A stretch of 64,000 bases of DNA, from positions 684,742 through 748,741 of the forward strand of contig NZ_BNBM01000001.1 in assembly GCF_014655715.1 (NCBI RefSeq). Direction: 5' to 3'. This DNA is from Streptomyces lanatus. Lineage in GTDB: Bacteria > Actinomycetota > Actinomycetes > Streptomycetales > Streptomycetaceae. A model generated the notes under the pieces. That model saw only the letters and a list, made by a program, of their open reading frames with translations. It had not been told where the DNA came from and ran no database searches. The position numbers and the translations under genes were made by a program. Positions 25,606-34,682 of this stretch are shown piece by piece; the first letter of the stretch is position 1; the number at the start of each line of letters is the position of its first letter.

Positions 25606-26127
25606 TCAGGCTTTCTCTTCGACGATGTCGACGATGCGGGCGAGCCGAATACGGTTGATCTTGCCCAGCTCGGTGCGGACGATCTCCCGCTCCTGCTCCG
25701 GCGAGTTGCCGATCCGCTCCTTGACCGCGTCGCGCATCTGCTCGCCGGTCCGGCCGGTGGCGCAGATCAGGAAGACATGGCCGAACCGGTCCTGGTAGGC
25801 CAGGTTCAGTTCGAGCAGCTCCGCCTTGAGCTCCTCGGAGGCGCCGGCCATGCCGCTCTGCTCCCGGGCCGAGGTCGGGTCGCCCGGCTTGGGGCGGCCG
25901 ATCGGCGGGTGCCCGGCCATGGCCTCGGCGAGGTCATCGGCGGTGAGCTCGGCCATGGCGGCGTCGCTGGTGGCGTAGAGGTCGCCGACGGTGGCGTAGG
26001 GGCGGGCGGCGAGCAGCCGCTTCACCCAGGCCGTGGAGGCGCACGCCTCATGGAGGGCGGCGTGGGCCGCGTGCTCCTCCAGGGCGTTGAACCGGGTCAG
26101 GCCCGGGGGCGTGGATTTCGACGTCAC
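25606..26127 (-). CDS. uraD: 2-oxo-4-hydroxy-4-carboxy-5-ureidoimidazoline (OHCU) decarboxylase
   Basis: Decarboxylates OHCU to S-allantoin. The 173-aa all-helical protein shows the catalytic His in AMAGHPPIGRP, the SAREQSGM loop (Glu and Gln ligands) and LNLAYQDRFGHVFLICATGRTGEQM, close to the FGFVFI(x)CATGRS consensus. It is the first gene of the urate operon. A TTCAAC-type palindrome lies 76 bp upstream, while the AllR-type TTCC/GGAA element is absent, so this operon may be controlled by a different protein from the allantoin genes. Confidence 0.94.
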   Translation of the reverse strand: MTSKSTPPGLTRFNALEEHAAHAALHEACASTAWVKRLLAARPYATVGDLYATSDAAMAELTADDLAEAMAGHPPIGRPKPGDPTSAREQSGMAGASEELKAELLELNLAYQDRFGHVFLICATGRTGEQMRDAVKERIGNSPEQEREIVRTELGKINRIRLARIVDIVEEKA

Positions 26128-26202
26128 GGGAGCCTCCGTGGCCGCGAAGGGCCTTCGTGCTGAACTGGCGTGCCGATAGCTAACGCCCTACGACGACGAG
26201 AC

Positions 26203-26219
26203 GTCAACACTTTGTTGAA
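26203..26219. promoter_or_regulatory. TTCAAC-N5-GTTGAA-type palindrome upstream of uraD
   Basis: The sequence reads GTCAAC-N5-GTTGAA, five of six bases symmetric. It matches the perfect copy at the allB/allR promoter and the copies at aceB and katA. It lies between the small HTH gene (ends 26261) and uraD. Confidence 0.6.
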
Positions 26220-26260
26220 AATTCGCGGTCTCGAAACAATCCGAAACACAGAGTGACGCG

Positions 26261-26629
26261 TCAGGCGCCCTTCTCACGGTTGAGGTAGTTGTAGACCGTG
26301 AAGCGGCTCACGCCGAGCGCGCTCGCCACGGTCTCCACGCCGTGCCGCACGGAGAAGGCGCCGCGCGCCTCCAGTATCCGTACGACCTCCTGCTTGGCCT
26401 TGCGGTCGAGGTCGGCGAGCGGCTTGCCCTTCCTGCGCTCCATGGCCGCCAGGATGTGATCGAGGGAGTCGGCGAGCTGGGGCAGGCGTACGGCGACGAC
26501 GTCGGCGCCCTCCCAGGAGAGCACGACGTCCTCGGGGCTCGCCTCGTCCGGCGGGAGGATCTCGCCACCCATGGCGTCGACCAGCGGCTTCACGGCCGCG
26601 ATGAAGGGCTCGTCGCCGGTGCCGGTCAC
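26261..26629 (-). CDS. Small YheO-like (HTH_22) transcriptional regulator
   Basis: A 122-aa protein. The C-terminal half (DRKAKQEVVRILEARGAFSVRHGVETVASALGVSRFTVYNYLN) matches the YheO/DauR-type HTH_22 domain. The N-terminal half (IAAVKPLVDAMGGEILPPDEASPEDVVLSWEGADVVAVRLP) is much shorter than the PAS-like sensor of full-length YheO proteins. Located directly upstream of the urate operon, it is the best local candidate for binding the TTCAAC palindrome (inference only). Its start overlaps the stop of the upstream thiamine-binding-fold gene by 4 bp. Confidence 0.8.
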   Translation of the reverse strand: MTGTGDEPFIAAVKPLVDAMGGEILPPDEASPEDVVLSWEGADVVAVRLPQLADSLDHILAAMERRKGKPLADLDRKAKQEVVRILEARGAFSVRHGVETVASALGVSRFTVYNYLNREKGA

Positions 26630-26877
26630 TCCGTGCCCTCCCCGACCACGTTGACCTGGAGCGAGATCCGGGTGGCGCCGGCCTCCAGGGCCTTGTGCAG
26701 CAGAGCGTCCACGGCGGTGAGCACGGCGTCGGTGCCGCCCTCCGCCGTGTTGCCGAACGGGCCGACGTCCACCGCGTCGAGCTCGGCGGCCTCGATGACC
26801 TCGCGGGCGGCCAGCGCGTGCGCGGGCGCCTCATCCAGGTCGAAGGGCTCGGTCGTGAACTCCACTCTCAATCGCAC
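26626..26877 (-). CDS. Thiamine-binding-fold (MTH1187/YkoF-like) small protein
   Basis: An 83-aa protein with the pattern MRLRVEFTTEPF...LDAVDVGPFGNTAEGGTDAVLTAVDALLHKALEAGATRISLQVNVVGE. This resembles the MTH1187/YqgV thiamine-binding superfamily (VGPFGT-xxEG, then a helix and an edge strand). Members are ferredoxin-like-fold proteins that bind small heterocycles such as thiamine. In this context the ligand might be a purine-pathway intermediate, which is speculation. Coupled (ATGA overlap) to the small HTH regulator, it may act as its sensory partner. Confidence 0.75.
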   Translation of the reverse strand: MRLRVEFTTEPFDLDEAPAHALAAREVIEAAELDAVDVGPFGNTAEGGTDAVLTAVDALLHKALEAGATRISLQVNVVGEGTE

Positions 26878-26935
26878 GCGCTCAACCTAACGCGCCCGCG
26901 ATCGTTCGGGCAGCCCCTCCGGCGCCGGTCACGGC

Positions 26936-27082
26936 TCAGCAGATCCGCGGCAGCTGCTCCCCCAGCGGCAGGTCGACCACGCGCGTCCCGCCAAGGCCGG
27001 TCCGGGCCACGACCATGCCCGGATGGGCCTCGACGGCCTCGCCGACGATCACGGAGCCCGCGCCCAGGGGGTGGGCCCGCAT
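26936..27082 (-). pseudogene. hypE: hypE remnant (C-terminal fragment)
   Basis: This stretch encodes MRAHPLGAG...HPGMVVARTG...VDLPLGEQLPRIC-stop, the C-terminal end of the hydrogenase maturation protein HypE including the invariant PRIC tail whose Cys carries the cyano ligand precursor. The preceding roughly 290 residues of HypE are absent. The sequence joins directly to a truncated hypF in a different reading frame. Confidence 0.8.
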
Positions 27083-27431
27083 CGCGGGAGACCAGGGTGC
27101 GGGCCGGGCCGCCGACGCGGGAGGCGAGGATGGTGAACGCCGCGTCCCCGGCGGCGGGCAGCTCCTGATGCTGGACGGACTCCACTCGGGCCAGCGGCGG
27201 AGCCTGCACCGCGAGCCGGTCGCAGAACCGGGCCACGGCCGAGGCACTGCCCTCGACCTCGGCGATGACGCCCTCCGGCGTGTTGGTCACATGCCCGACG
27301 AGGGCGAGTTCGGTGGCGAGCCCGTAGACGTACGGCCGGAAGCCCACGCCCTGCACCACGCCCCGGACGACGACCCGACGGCGGTGCGGTGGATCCGCGG
27401 GGACGGCGGGCGAGTGCGGTGGCGCGCTCAC
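27083..27431 (-). pseudogene. hypF: hypF remnant (N-terminal acylphosphatase domain only)
   Basis: From the GTG at 27431 the frame encodes the HypF acylphosphatase domain (VVVRGVVQGVGFRPYVYGL, then GHVTNTPEGVIAEVEG) and continues to GPARTLVS. In full HypF this is where the zinc-finger and carbamoyl-transfer domains begin. Those roughly 600 residues are missing. The frame instead runs out of phase through the hypE remnant to 26868. The GTG overlaps the stop of the hypB hybrid, preserving the original gene order. Confidence 0.8.
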
Positions 27432-28195
27432 GGGCGGACGGCAGCCGGAGCCGCGGCCGCGCGGGCCATGACCGGCGTATGCGGCGTCGCCCCCTCCGCG
27501 GCGGCCAGCGCCCGGTCGAGCAGCGTGCCGATGCCCTGCCCCCGGCGTACCGAGGTCAGCACCACCTCCACGCCCGGATTGACCCGCTCCACGTTCGCGC
27601 GGAACACGGCCTCGTCGAACTCGACCGCCTCCGCGATGTCGGTCTTGGTCACCACGACCAGCTGGGCCAGACCGAAGGCGGTGGGGTACTTGAGCGGCTT
27701 GTCCTCGCCCTCGGTGACGGAGGCCAGGATGACCCTCAGGGTCTCCCCCAGGTCGTAGGAGGCGGGGCAGACCAGGTTGCCGACGTTCTCCACGAACAGC
27801 AGCCGGGTGTTCTCGGGCAGCCATCCCTCCAGCTGCCCGGCGAGCATCGCCGCCTCCAGATGGCACAGCCCGTCGGTGAGCACCTGCTTGACCGGGGCCC
27901 CCGAACGCGCGAGCCGTGTCGCGTCGTTCTCGGTGGCGAGGTCGGCGGTGAGCGCGGCGACGGGCACGGACCGCTGCCGGGCGAGGGTGAGCTCACGTGT
28001 CTCGTGGGTCCAGACGTGGGTGCAGGAGCGGCACTGCAGATGGAGAAGGCTGCCGGTGTGGGAGAGCAGATAGCGCCAGTGCTCGGAGCAGGTGCGGTTC
28101 TGCTCGCAGTCGCCGCACCCCTGACGGTCGTCGCAGTTCGGGCAGGCCACCCAGGCGCCGCGGCCTATGTCGGCCTGGGGGTCACGCGGCAGCAT
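27428..28195 (-). pseudogene. hypB: Hybrid ORF: zinc-binding Cys-rich protein fused to N-truncated HypB
   Basis: The 255-aa frame has two parts. Residues 1 to about 66 form a small Cys-rich protein (CPNC, CGDC, CRSC pairs). From about residue 68 (ELTLARQRSVPVAALTADLATENDA) it is the nickel-inserting GTPase HypB, with ENVGNLVCPAS, SVTEGEDKPLKYP and TKTD. The HypB P-loop (GxxGSGKT), which should lie just before ELTLAR, is absent, so GTP hydrolysis is unlikely. The simplest reading is an in-frame deletion joining two once-separate genes near 27995. The start ATG has GAGGAGG upstream. The protein may still be made but should not function as HypB. Confidence 0.8.
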
Positions 28196-28427
28196 GCCCG
28201 CCTCCTCGCGGCGGGAGCACACCGGCCGAGACCAGCTCGTCGTAGATCCGCCGCTGGTCCGCGTCGAGGCCGGAGTACAGCAGCTCATACGCCTCCTCCT
28301 CACCGCGCAGGGCCGCGACGGGGTCCCAGTCGGGGCCGAGCGCGTCCAGGACGTGGGCCCGCCGGAGCATTTCGTGAGCGCTCAGGTCGACGTCGAATTC
28401 GAACGGAGCGGGGCGGTGGGAGGGCAT
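28182..28427 (-). CDS. Small conserved protein associated with hydrogenase loci (possibly DUF6400)
   Basis: An 81-aa protein, MPSHRPAPFEFDVDLSAHEMLRRAHVLD..., acidic and helical, with PDWDPVAALRGEEEAYELLYSGLDADQRRIYDEL. It resembles small actinobacterial proteins annotated DUF6400, though I hold that name loosely. It appears intact, overlaps the start of the Cys-rich/HypB hybrid by 14 bp, and is the promoter-proximal gene of the decayed hydrogenase-maturation remnant. No function is known. Confidence 0.65.
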   Translation of the reverse strand: MPSHRPAPFEFDVDLSAHEMLRRAHVLDALGPDWDPVAALRGEEEAYELLYSGLDADQRRIYDELVSAGVLPPRGGGHAAA

Positions 28428-28518
28428 TTCATCGAACGTAGGTAGGGCTTCCTGGCCCGGGCAGGACCGGGTGGGGGAAGTCACAGGTCTTGACAAGGCA
28501 CAGCCCAGAACGGCAATC

Positions 28519-28543
28519 TTCCATTAAGCAGAAACGAACTTCC
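28519..28543 (+). promoter_or_regulatory. 25-nt TTCC/GGAA/TTCC element upstream of hyi
   Basis: TTCC at both ends is exact and the central half-site reads AGAA. It is followed by a further TTCCG-N5-CGGAA palindrome (28540-28554), giving four alternating half-sites at about 10-bp spacing, 41 bp before the hyi ATG. Confidence 0.6.
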
Positions 28544-28583
28544 GCAATACGGAATCTTGACACGGAAGGGAGCGCCGACCCCC

Positions 28584-29405
28584 ATGGGATTCGCAGAGCA
28601 GCGCTTCAACGTCAACCTGTCGATCCTCTTCACGGAACTCCCGCTCCTGGAGCGCCCCGCGGCCGCCGCCGCGGCGGGCTTCACCGCGGTCGAGCTGTGG
28701 TGGCCCTGGGTCGACTCCCCCACTCCCGAGCGCTCCGAGCTCGACGCCCTGAAGAAGGCGATCGAGGACGCGGGCGTCCAGCTCACGGGTCTGAACTTCT
28801 ACGCCGGTCAGCTGCCCGGCCCCGACCGCGGCGCCCTGTCGATCCCGGGCGAGGAGTCGGAGAGGTTCCGCGCCAACATCGACGTGGCCGCCGACTTCGC
28901 CGCCTCGCTGGGCTGCACGGCGCTCAACGCCCTGTACGGCAATCGCGTCGAGGGCGTGGACCCGGCCGAGCAGGACGCGCTCGCGCTGGAGAACCTCGCC
29001 CTGGCGGCCCGCGCGGCCGACCGCATCGGCGCGATCCTGCTGATCGAGGCCCTCAACGAGCCCGAGTCGCCGCTGTACCCGCTGGTCAGCGCACCGGCCG
29101 CGGTGAGCGTCGTCGACAAGGTCAACGAGGCGACCGGCCTGGACAACGCGAAGTTCCTCATGGACCTCTACCACCTGTCCATGAACGGCGAGGACCTCCC
29201 GGCGGTGATCGAGGAGTACGCGGCGAAGACCGGCCACGTCCAGATCGCCGACAACCCGGGGCGCGGCGCGCCGGGTACCGGATCGCTCCCCCTCGAAGAG
29301 CTCCTCGACCAGCTGCAGAAGGCGGGCTACGACGGCTGGGTCGGCCTCGAGTACAAGCCGGGCGACCGCCCGAGCGCCGAGGCCTTCGACTGGCTGCCCC
29401 GCTGA
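28584..29405 (+). CDS. hyi: Hydroxypyruvate isomerase family TIM-barrel protein
   Basis: Interconverts tartronate semialdehyde and hydroxypyruvate in the glycerate branch of glyoxylate use. The 273-aa xylose-isomerase-like TIM barrel has the Hyi N-terminus (FNVNLSILFTELPLLERPAAAAAAGFTAVELWWPW). Metal ligands appear at LIEALN, FLMDLYHLS (Asp, His), GHVQIADNPGR and GLEYKPG (Glu). I chose the ATG at 28584. A TTG nine codons upstream is possible. It is the first gene before glxR (26 bp gap). The promoter carries the TTCC/GGAA element but not the TTCAAC palindrome. Confidence 0.93.
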   Translation: MGFAEQRFNVNLSILFTELPLLERPAAAAAAGFTAVELWWPWVDSPTPERSELDALKKAIEDAGVQLTGLNFYAGQLPGPDRGALSIPGEESERFRANIDVAADFAASLGCTALNALYGNRVEGVDPAEQDALALENLALAARAADRIGAILLIEALNEPESPLYPLVSAPAAVSVVDKVNEATGLDNAKFLMDLYHLSMNGEDLPAVIEEYAAKTGHVQIADNPGRGAPGTGSLPLEELLDQLQKAGYDGWVGLEYKPGDRPSAEAFDWLPR

Positions 29406-29431
29406 ACCCGTTACCCGAAAGGCACCCCATC

Positions 29432-30325
29432 ATGAGCAACACGCTTCCCAAGATCGCCTGGATCGGCCTCGGCATCATGGGCTCCCCCATGTCCGAGAAC
29501 CTCATCAAGGCGGGCTACCAGGTCACCGGCTTCACCCTGGAGCAGGACAAGCTGGACCGCCTCGCCGCGGCCGGCGGTACCGCCGCCGCCTCGATCGCCG
29601 AGGCCGTGAAGGATGCCGACGTCGTCATCACGATGGTTCCGGCCTCCCCCCATGTCGAGGCCATCTCCTACGGCCCCGACGGCATCCTGGAGAACGCGAA
29701 GTCCGGCGCCCTGCTGATCGACATGTCCTCGATCACCCCGCAGACCTCGGTCGACCTGGCGAAGGCGGCCAAGGACAAGGGCATCCGCGTCCTTGACGCA
29801 CCGGTGTCCGGCGGTGAGGCCGGTGCCATCGAGGCCGTACTGTCGATCATGGTCGGCGGCGAGCAGGCCGACTTCGACACCGCGAAGCCGATCCTCGAAG
29901 CCCTCGGCAAGACCATCGTGCTGTGCGGTCCGCACGGTTCGGGTCAGACCGTGAAGGCGGCCAACCAGCTGATCGTCGCCGTGAACATCCAGGCGTGCGC
30001 CGAGGCCGTGGTCTTCCTGGAGAAGTCCGGCGTGGACCTCCAGGCGGCCCTGGACGTGCTAAACGGCGGCCTGGCGGGCTCGACCGTGCTGACGCGGAAG
30101 AAGGACAACTTCCTGAACCGCGACTTCAAGCCGGGCTTCCGGATCGACCTGCACCACAAGGACATGGGCATCGTCACGGACGCCGCCCGCAATGTCGGTG
30201 CCGCCCTGCCGGTCGGCGCCGTGGTCGCCCAGTTGGTCGCGTCCCTGCGCGCCCAGGGTGACGGCGGCCTGGACCACTCGGCCCTGCTGCGGGCCGTGGA
30301 GCGCCTGTCCGGCGCCCAGGTCTGA
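29432..30325 (+). CDS. glxR: 2-hydroxy-3-oxopropionate (tartronate semialdehyde) reductase
   Basis: Reduces tartronate semialdehyde to D-glycerate with NAD(P)H. The 297-aa beta-hydroxyacid dehydrogenase has the Rossmann motif IAWIGLGIMGSPMSENLIKAGY, the substrate-binding DAPVSGGEAGA, the catalytic Lys in GSGQTVKAANQL, and RKKDNFLNRDFKPGFRIDLHHKDMGI typical of GlxR/GarR. An AAAGG ribosome site precedes the ATG. It is co-transcribed with hyi and followed by a strong hairpin at 30349-30408. Confidence 0.95.
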   Translation: MSNTLPKIAWIGLGIMGSPMSENLIKAGYQVTGFTLEQDKLDRLAAAGGTAAASIAEAVKDADVVITMVPASPHVEAISYGPDGILENAKSGALLIDMSSITPQTSVDLAKAAKDKGIRVLDAPVSGGEAGAIEAVLSIMVGGEQADFDTAKPILEALGKTIVLCGPHGSGQTVKAANQLIVAVNIQACAEAVVFLEKSGVDLQAALDVLNGGLAGSTVLTRKKDNFLNRDFKPGFRIDLHHKDMGIVTDAARNVGAALPVGAVVAQLVASLRAQGDGGLDHSALLRAVERLSGAQV

Positions 30326-30348
30326 CCCAGGACCCACACCCCCGAGAC

Positions 30349-30408
30349 TTCCGGGCGGCGCCCCGCTGACACCTGTCCTGTCGCGCCCAGGCGGGGCGCC
30401 GCCCGGAA
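30349..30408 (+). terminator. Terminator after glxR, with a conserved loop sequence
   Basis: A perfect 18-bp stem, TTCCGGGCGGCGCCCCGC with its complement at 30391-30408, and a 24-nt loop. The loop contains the 16-mer GTCCTGTCGCGCCCAG (30375-30390), which recurs in the loop of another long hairpin at 32225-32272. Confidence 0.8.
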
Positions 30409-30425
30409 TCAATGCTGCAAACAGC

Positions 30426-30442
30426 TTCAACAAACTGTTGAC
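30426..30442. promoter_or_regulatory. TTCAAC-N5-GTTGAA-type palindrome upstream of the catalase
   Basis: The sequence reads TTCAAC-N5-GTTGAC, one base off the perfect copy at allB/allR. It lies 24 bp before the TTCC/GGAA element at 30466, repeating the paired arrangement seen at aceB. Confidence 0.6.
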
Positions 30443-30465
30443 GCCCAGATTCCTTCACTTCTAGG

Positions 30466-30490
30466 CTCCACCAAGCGGAAATAGTTTTCC
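30466..30490 (+). promoter_or_regulatory. 25-nt TTCC/GGAA/TTCC element upstream of the catalase
   Basis: The first half-site is CTCC, the other two are exact. The last two form a perfect 7-bp-arm palindrome GCGGAAA-N4-TTTCCGC (30475-30492). It lies about 42 bp before the chosen start of the catalase. Confidence 0.65.
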
Positions 30491-30532
30491 GCTGCCACCA
30501 GCACGGAAGTGCCACCGCACGGAAGGTCCCCG

Positions 30533-31990
30533 ATGTCGAAGCGCGTGCTCACGACCGAGGCCGGCGCCCCGGTCGCCGACAACCAGAACTCAGCGTCCGC
30601 CGGCGTCGGCGGCCCCCTCCTCCTCCAGGACCAGCACCTGCTGGAGAAGCTGGCGCGCTTCAACCGCGAGCGCATCCCGGAGCGCGTGGTGCACGCCCGG
30701 GGCTCGGGTGCGTACGGCCACTTCGAGGTGACCGACGACGTCACCGGCTTCACCCACGCCGACTTCCTGAGCGAGGTGGGCAAGCGGACCGAGGTGTTCC
30801 TGCGCTTCTCGACGGTCGCCGACAGCCTCGGCGGCGCGGACGCGGTCCGTGACCCGCGCGGCTTCGCCCTGAAGTTCTATACGGCCGAGGGCAATTACGA
30901 CCTCGTCGGGAACAACACCCCGGTGTTCTTCATCAAGGACCCGATCAAGTTCCCCGACTTCATCCACTCACAGAAGCGCGACCCGTTCACCGGGAAGCAG
31001 GAGCCGGACAACGTCTGGGACTTCTGGGCGCACGCCCCCGAGGCCACGCACCAGGTGACCTGGCTGATGGGCGACCGCGGCATCCCGGCGTCCTACCGCC
31101 ACATGAACGGCTACGGCTCGCACACCTACCAGTGGACGAACGCCGACGGCGACGCCTTCTTCGTGAAGTACCACTTCAAGACCAACCAGGGCATCCGCTG
31201 CCTGAGCGCCGAGCAGGGCGCCGAGCTCGCGGGCAAGGACGCCAACTCGCACCAGACGGACCTGCTCCAGGCCATCGAGCGGGGCGTGCACCCTTCCTGG
31301 ACCCTCTACGTCCAGCTCATGCCGGCGGCCGAGGCGGCGGACTACCGCTTCAACCCGTTCGACCTCACCAAGGTGTGGCCGCACAAGGACTACCCGCTGC
31401 AGCGCGTGGGCCGCCTGGTCCTCGACCGCAACCCGGACAACGTCTTCGCCGAGGTCGAGCAGGCCGCGTTCTCGCCGAACAACTTCGTGCCCGGCATCGG
31501 CCCCTCCCCCGACAAGATGCTCCAGGGCCGCCTGTTCGCCTACGCGGACGCCCACCGCTACCGCCTGGGCGTCAACCACACTCAGCTCGCGGTGAACGCG
31601 CCCAAGGCGACGACCGCGCAGAACTACGGTCGCGACGGCCTCATGGCGAGCAACTCCCAGGGCCGCGGTGCGAAGAACTACGAGCCGAACTCCTACGACG
31701 GCCCCGCGGAGACCGGCCGCCCCCTGTCGGCGCCGCTGGCGGTGACCGGCCACACCGGCACCCACGAGGCCCCGCTCCACACCAAGGACGACCACTTCTT
31801 CCAGGCCGGCGAGCTGTACCGCCTGATGTCCGCCGAGGAGAAGTCCCGTCTGATCGCGAACATCGCCGGTGGCCTCTCCCAGGTCTCCCGCGACGACGTG
31901 ATCGAGAAGAACCTGGCCCACTTCCACGCCGCCGACCCCGAGTACGGCAAGCGCGTGGAGGAGGCGGTCCGCGCCCTGCGCGAGGACTGA
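30533..31990 (+). CDS. Monofunctional haem catalase (small-subunit clade)
   Basis: Disproportionates hydrogen peroxide. The 485-aa protein has the active-site His in [17 protein letters not shown], Asn in [25 protein letters not shown], and the proximal haem Tyr in [14 protein letters not shown]. Its size matches clade-3 catalases without the C-terminal flavodoxin-like domain. I use the ATG of [20 protein letters not shown], with GAAGG upstream. Both regulon palindromes lie in its promoter, so this catalase is probably induced with urate/allantoin catabolism to remove uricase-derived peroxide (inference). Confidence 0.95.
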   Translation: MSKRVLTTEAGAPVADNQNSASAGVGGPLLLQDQHLLEKLARFNRERIPERVVHARGSGAYGHFEVTDDVTGFTHADFLSEVGKRTEVFLRFSTVADSLGGADAVRDPRGFALKFYTAEGNYDLVGNNTPVFFIKDPIKFPDFIHSQKRDPFTGKQEPDNVWDFWAHAPEATHQVTWLMGDRGIPASYRHMNGYGSHTYQWTNADGDAFFVKYHFKTNQGIRCLSAEQGAELAGKDANSHQTDLLQAIERGVHPSWTLYVQLMPAAEAADYRFNPFDLTKVWPHKDYPLQRVGRLVLDRNPDNVFAEVEQAAFSPNNFVPGIGPSPDKMLQGRLFAYADAHRYRLGVNHTQLAVNAPKATTAQNYGRDGLMASNSQGRGAKNYEPNSYDGPAETGRPLSAPLAVTGHTGTHEAPLHTKDDHFFQAGELYRLMSAEEKSRLIANIAGGLSQVSRDDVIEKNLAHFHAADPEYGKRVEEAVRALRED

Positions 31991-32298
31991 ACACCCAGAC
32001 TGCGTACGGTTCCTGACGGGAGGTCATGAGCCGGACGCACCGCCCGCGCACGACACCGAGCGACCCGGATGAGGGGTGGTCGCCGGCGAAGGCGCGGGCA
32101 ACGCGAGGACCGCGGCGGCGTGCGAGCCAGTGCGGTGGTGAAGGTCCCGGCCTCCTTCTTCGACCAGAGGGAAGGAGCCCCCGGTTCCATCGCTGCCGCC
32201 GCGGTCCGTAGCCCCCAAGACCCCGTCCGGCGGCGCGAACGTCCTGTCGCGCCCAGCCTCGCGCCGCCGGACGGCCACAACCGAAGACCTCACCGGCT
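31991..32298. other. Non-coding stretch after the catalase containing a long hairpin
   Basis: I find no credible gene in the 388 bp before the next start at 32379. Frames here lack family signatures and good ribosome sites. The main content is the two hairpins described separately (32225-32272 and 32299-32340). Confidence 0.5.
32225..32272. repeat. Hairpin repeat sharing its loop with the glxR terminator
   Basis: A perfect 14-bp stem, GTCCGGCGGCGCGA with TCGCGCCGCCGGAC, and a 20-nt loop containing GTCCTGTCGCGCCCAG (32241-32256). This 16-mer is identical to the loop at 30375-30390, although the stems differ. Confidence 0.7.
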
Positions 32299-32340
32299 GA
32301 AGAGCGCCGGGTACGGACGGTCCCGTACCCGGCGCTCTTC
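32299..32340. terminator. Strong 18-bp hairpin, likely terminator
   Basis: GAAGAGCGCCGGGTACGG pairs perfectly with its complement at 32323-32340 around a 6-nt loop. It is about 310 bp beyond the catalase stop and 39 bp before the next start, and could insulate the two. Confidence 0.7.
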
Positions 32341-32378
32341 GGCGTGCGCGGGGGCGGCTTCCGCAGGAGGCTGAAGGC

Positions 32379-32618
32379 ATGGCACATCCAACGGAGCAGC
32401 ATCATGTCGTGGTGCATCCGCCGGCGCTGGACGGCTCCCGGCGGGTCACCGAGGGCGACGAGACGCTGGGCATCGCCACGCACGTGGACGACGTGAGCGA
32501 GATCCTGCGGCTCGCCGATCTGTATGTCACGGACATCTCGGAGAGCGACTTCATCGAATGGCAGGGCGGCGGCCCCGACGACTGGCCAGGGCTGTCGGAG
32601 CATCACGAGGAGGCATAG
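32379..32618 (+). CDS. Small hypothetical protein, 79 aa
   Basis: MAHPTEQHHVVVHPPALDGSRRVTEGDETLGIATHVDDVSEIL... is a small acidic protein with no recognised domain, signal peptide or membrane segment. Codon bias is normal for the host and an AGGAGG-like purine run (GCAGGAGGCTGAAGGC) lies upstream, which supports translation. It stands alone between the catalase and the convergent gcl gene. Confidence 0.6.
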   Translation: MAHPTEQHHVVVHPPALDGSRRVTEGDETLGIATHVDDVSEILRLADLYVTDISESDFIEWQGGGPDDWPGLSEHHEEA

Positions 32619-32740
32619 GAGAAGACGGAGGAGGAGCGTAGGAGGAGACGTAGGAGATCTACGCAAACCTCAAATCAAGCTCTGAACCTTGTTCAAGGGG
32701 CTTCAACCACCGTCGTACCGGGGCACATTGTCCTCATCAA

Positions 32741-32771
32741 GGGGCCCGCCGACACGGGGGCGGCGGGCCCC
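32741..32771. terminator. GC-rich hairpin in the gcl downstream region
   Basis: GGGGCCCGCCG pairs perfectly with CGGCGGGCCCC around a 9-nt loop. It lies just beyond the stronger hairpin at 32789-32824 and before the convergent small gene, and is probably a second terminator. Confidence 0.6.
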
Positions 32772-32788
32772 GACGGGGGAGCACGGCA

Positions 32789-32824
32789 AAGGGGCGGTCC
32801 AGCCTTTCGGCTGGACCGCCCCTT
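32789..32824 (-). terminator. Terminator of gcl
   Basis: A perfect 16-bp stem, AAGGGGCGGTCCAGCC with its complement, and a TTTC tetraloop, 16 bp after the gcl stop codon. On the minus strand it ends the gcl transcript. Confidence 0.85.
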
Positions 32825-32839
32825 CTGTGTGCGGACGCG

Positions 32840-34624
<1,785 letters not shown>

Positions 34625-34682
34625 TGAGTACTCCTGCTTCGACTGTCGGATTCGCACTCCCGTCGCGCCCCGCGGTGAGCTC

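Noticed and set aside
32640-32700. GAAC-N3-GTTC and nearby TTCAAC in the gap after the small 79-aa gene as a further regulon site
   Set aside because: The spacing and arms do not match the TTCAAC-N5-GTTGAA form, and the position is downstream of both flanking genes rather than in a promoter.
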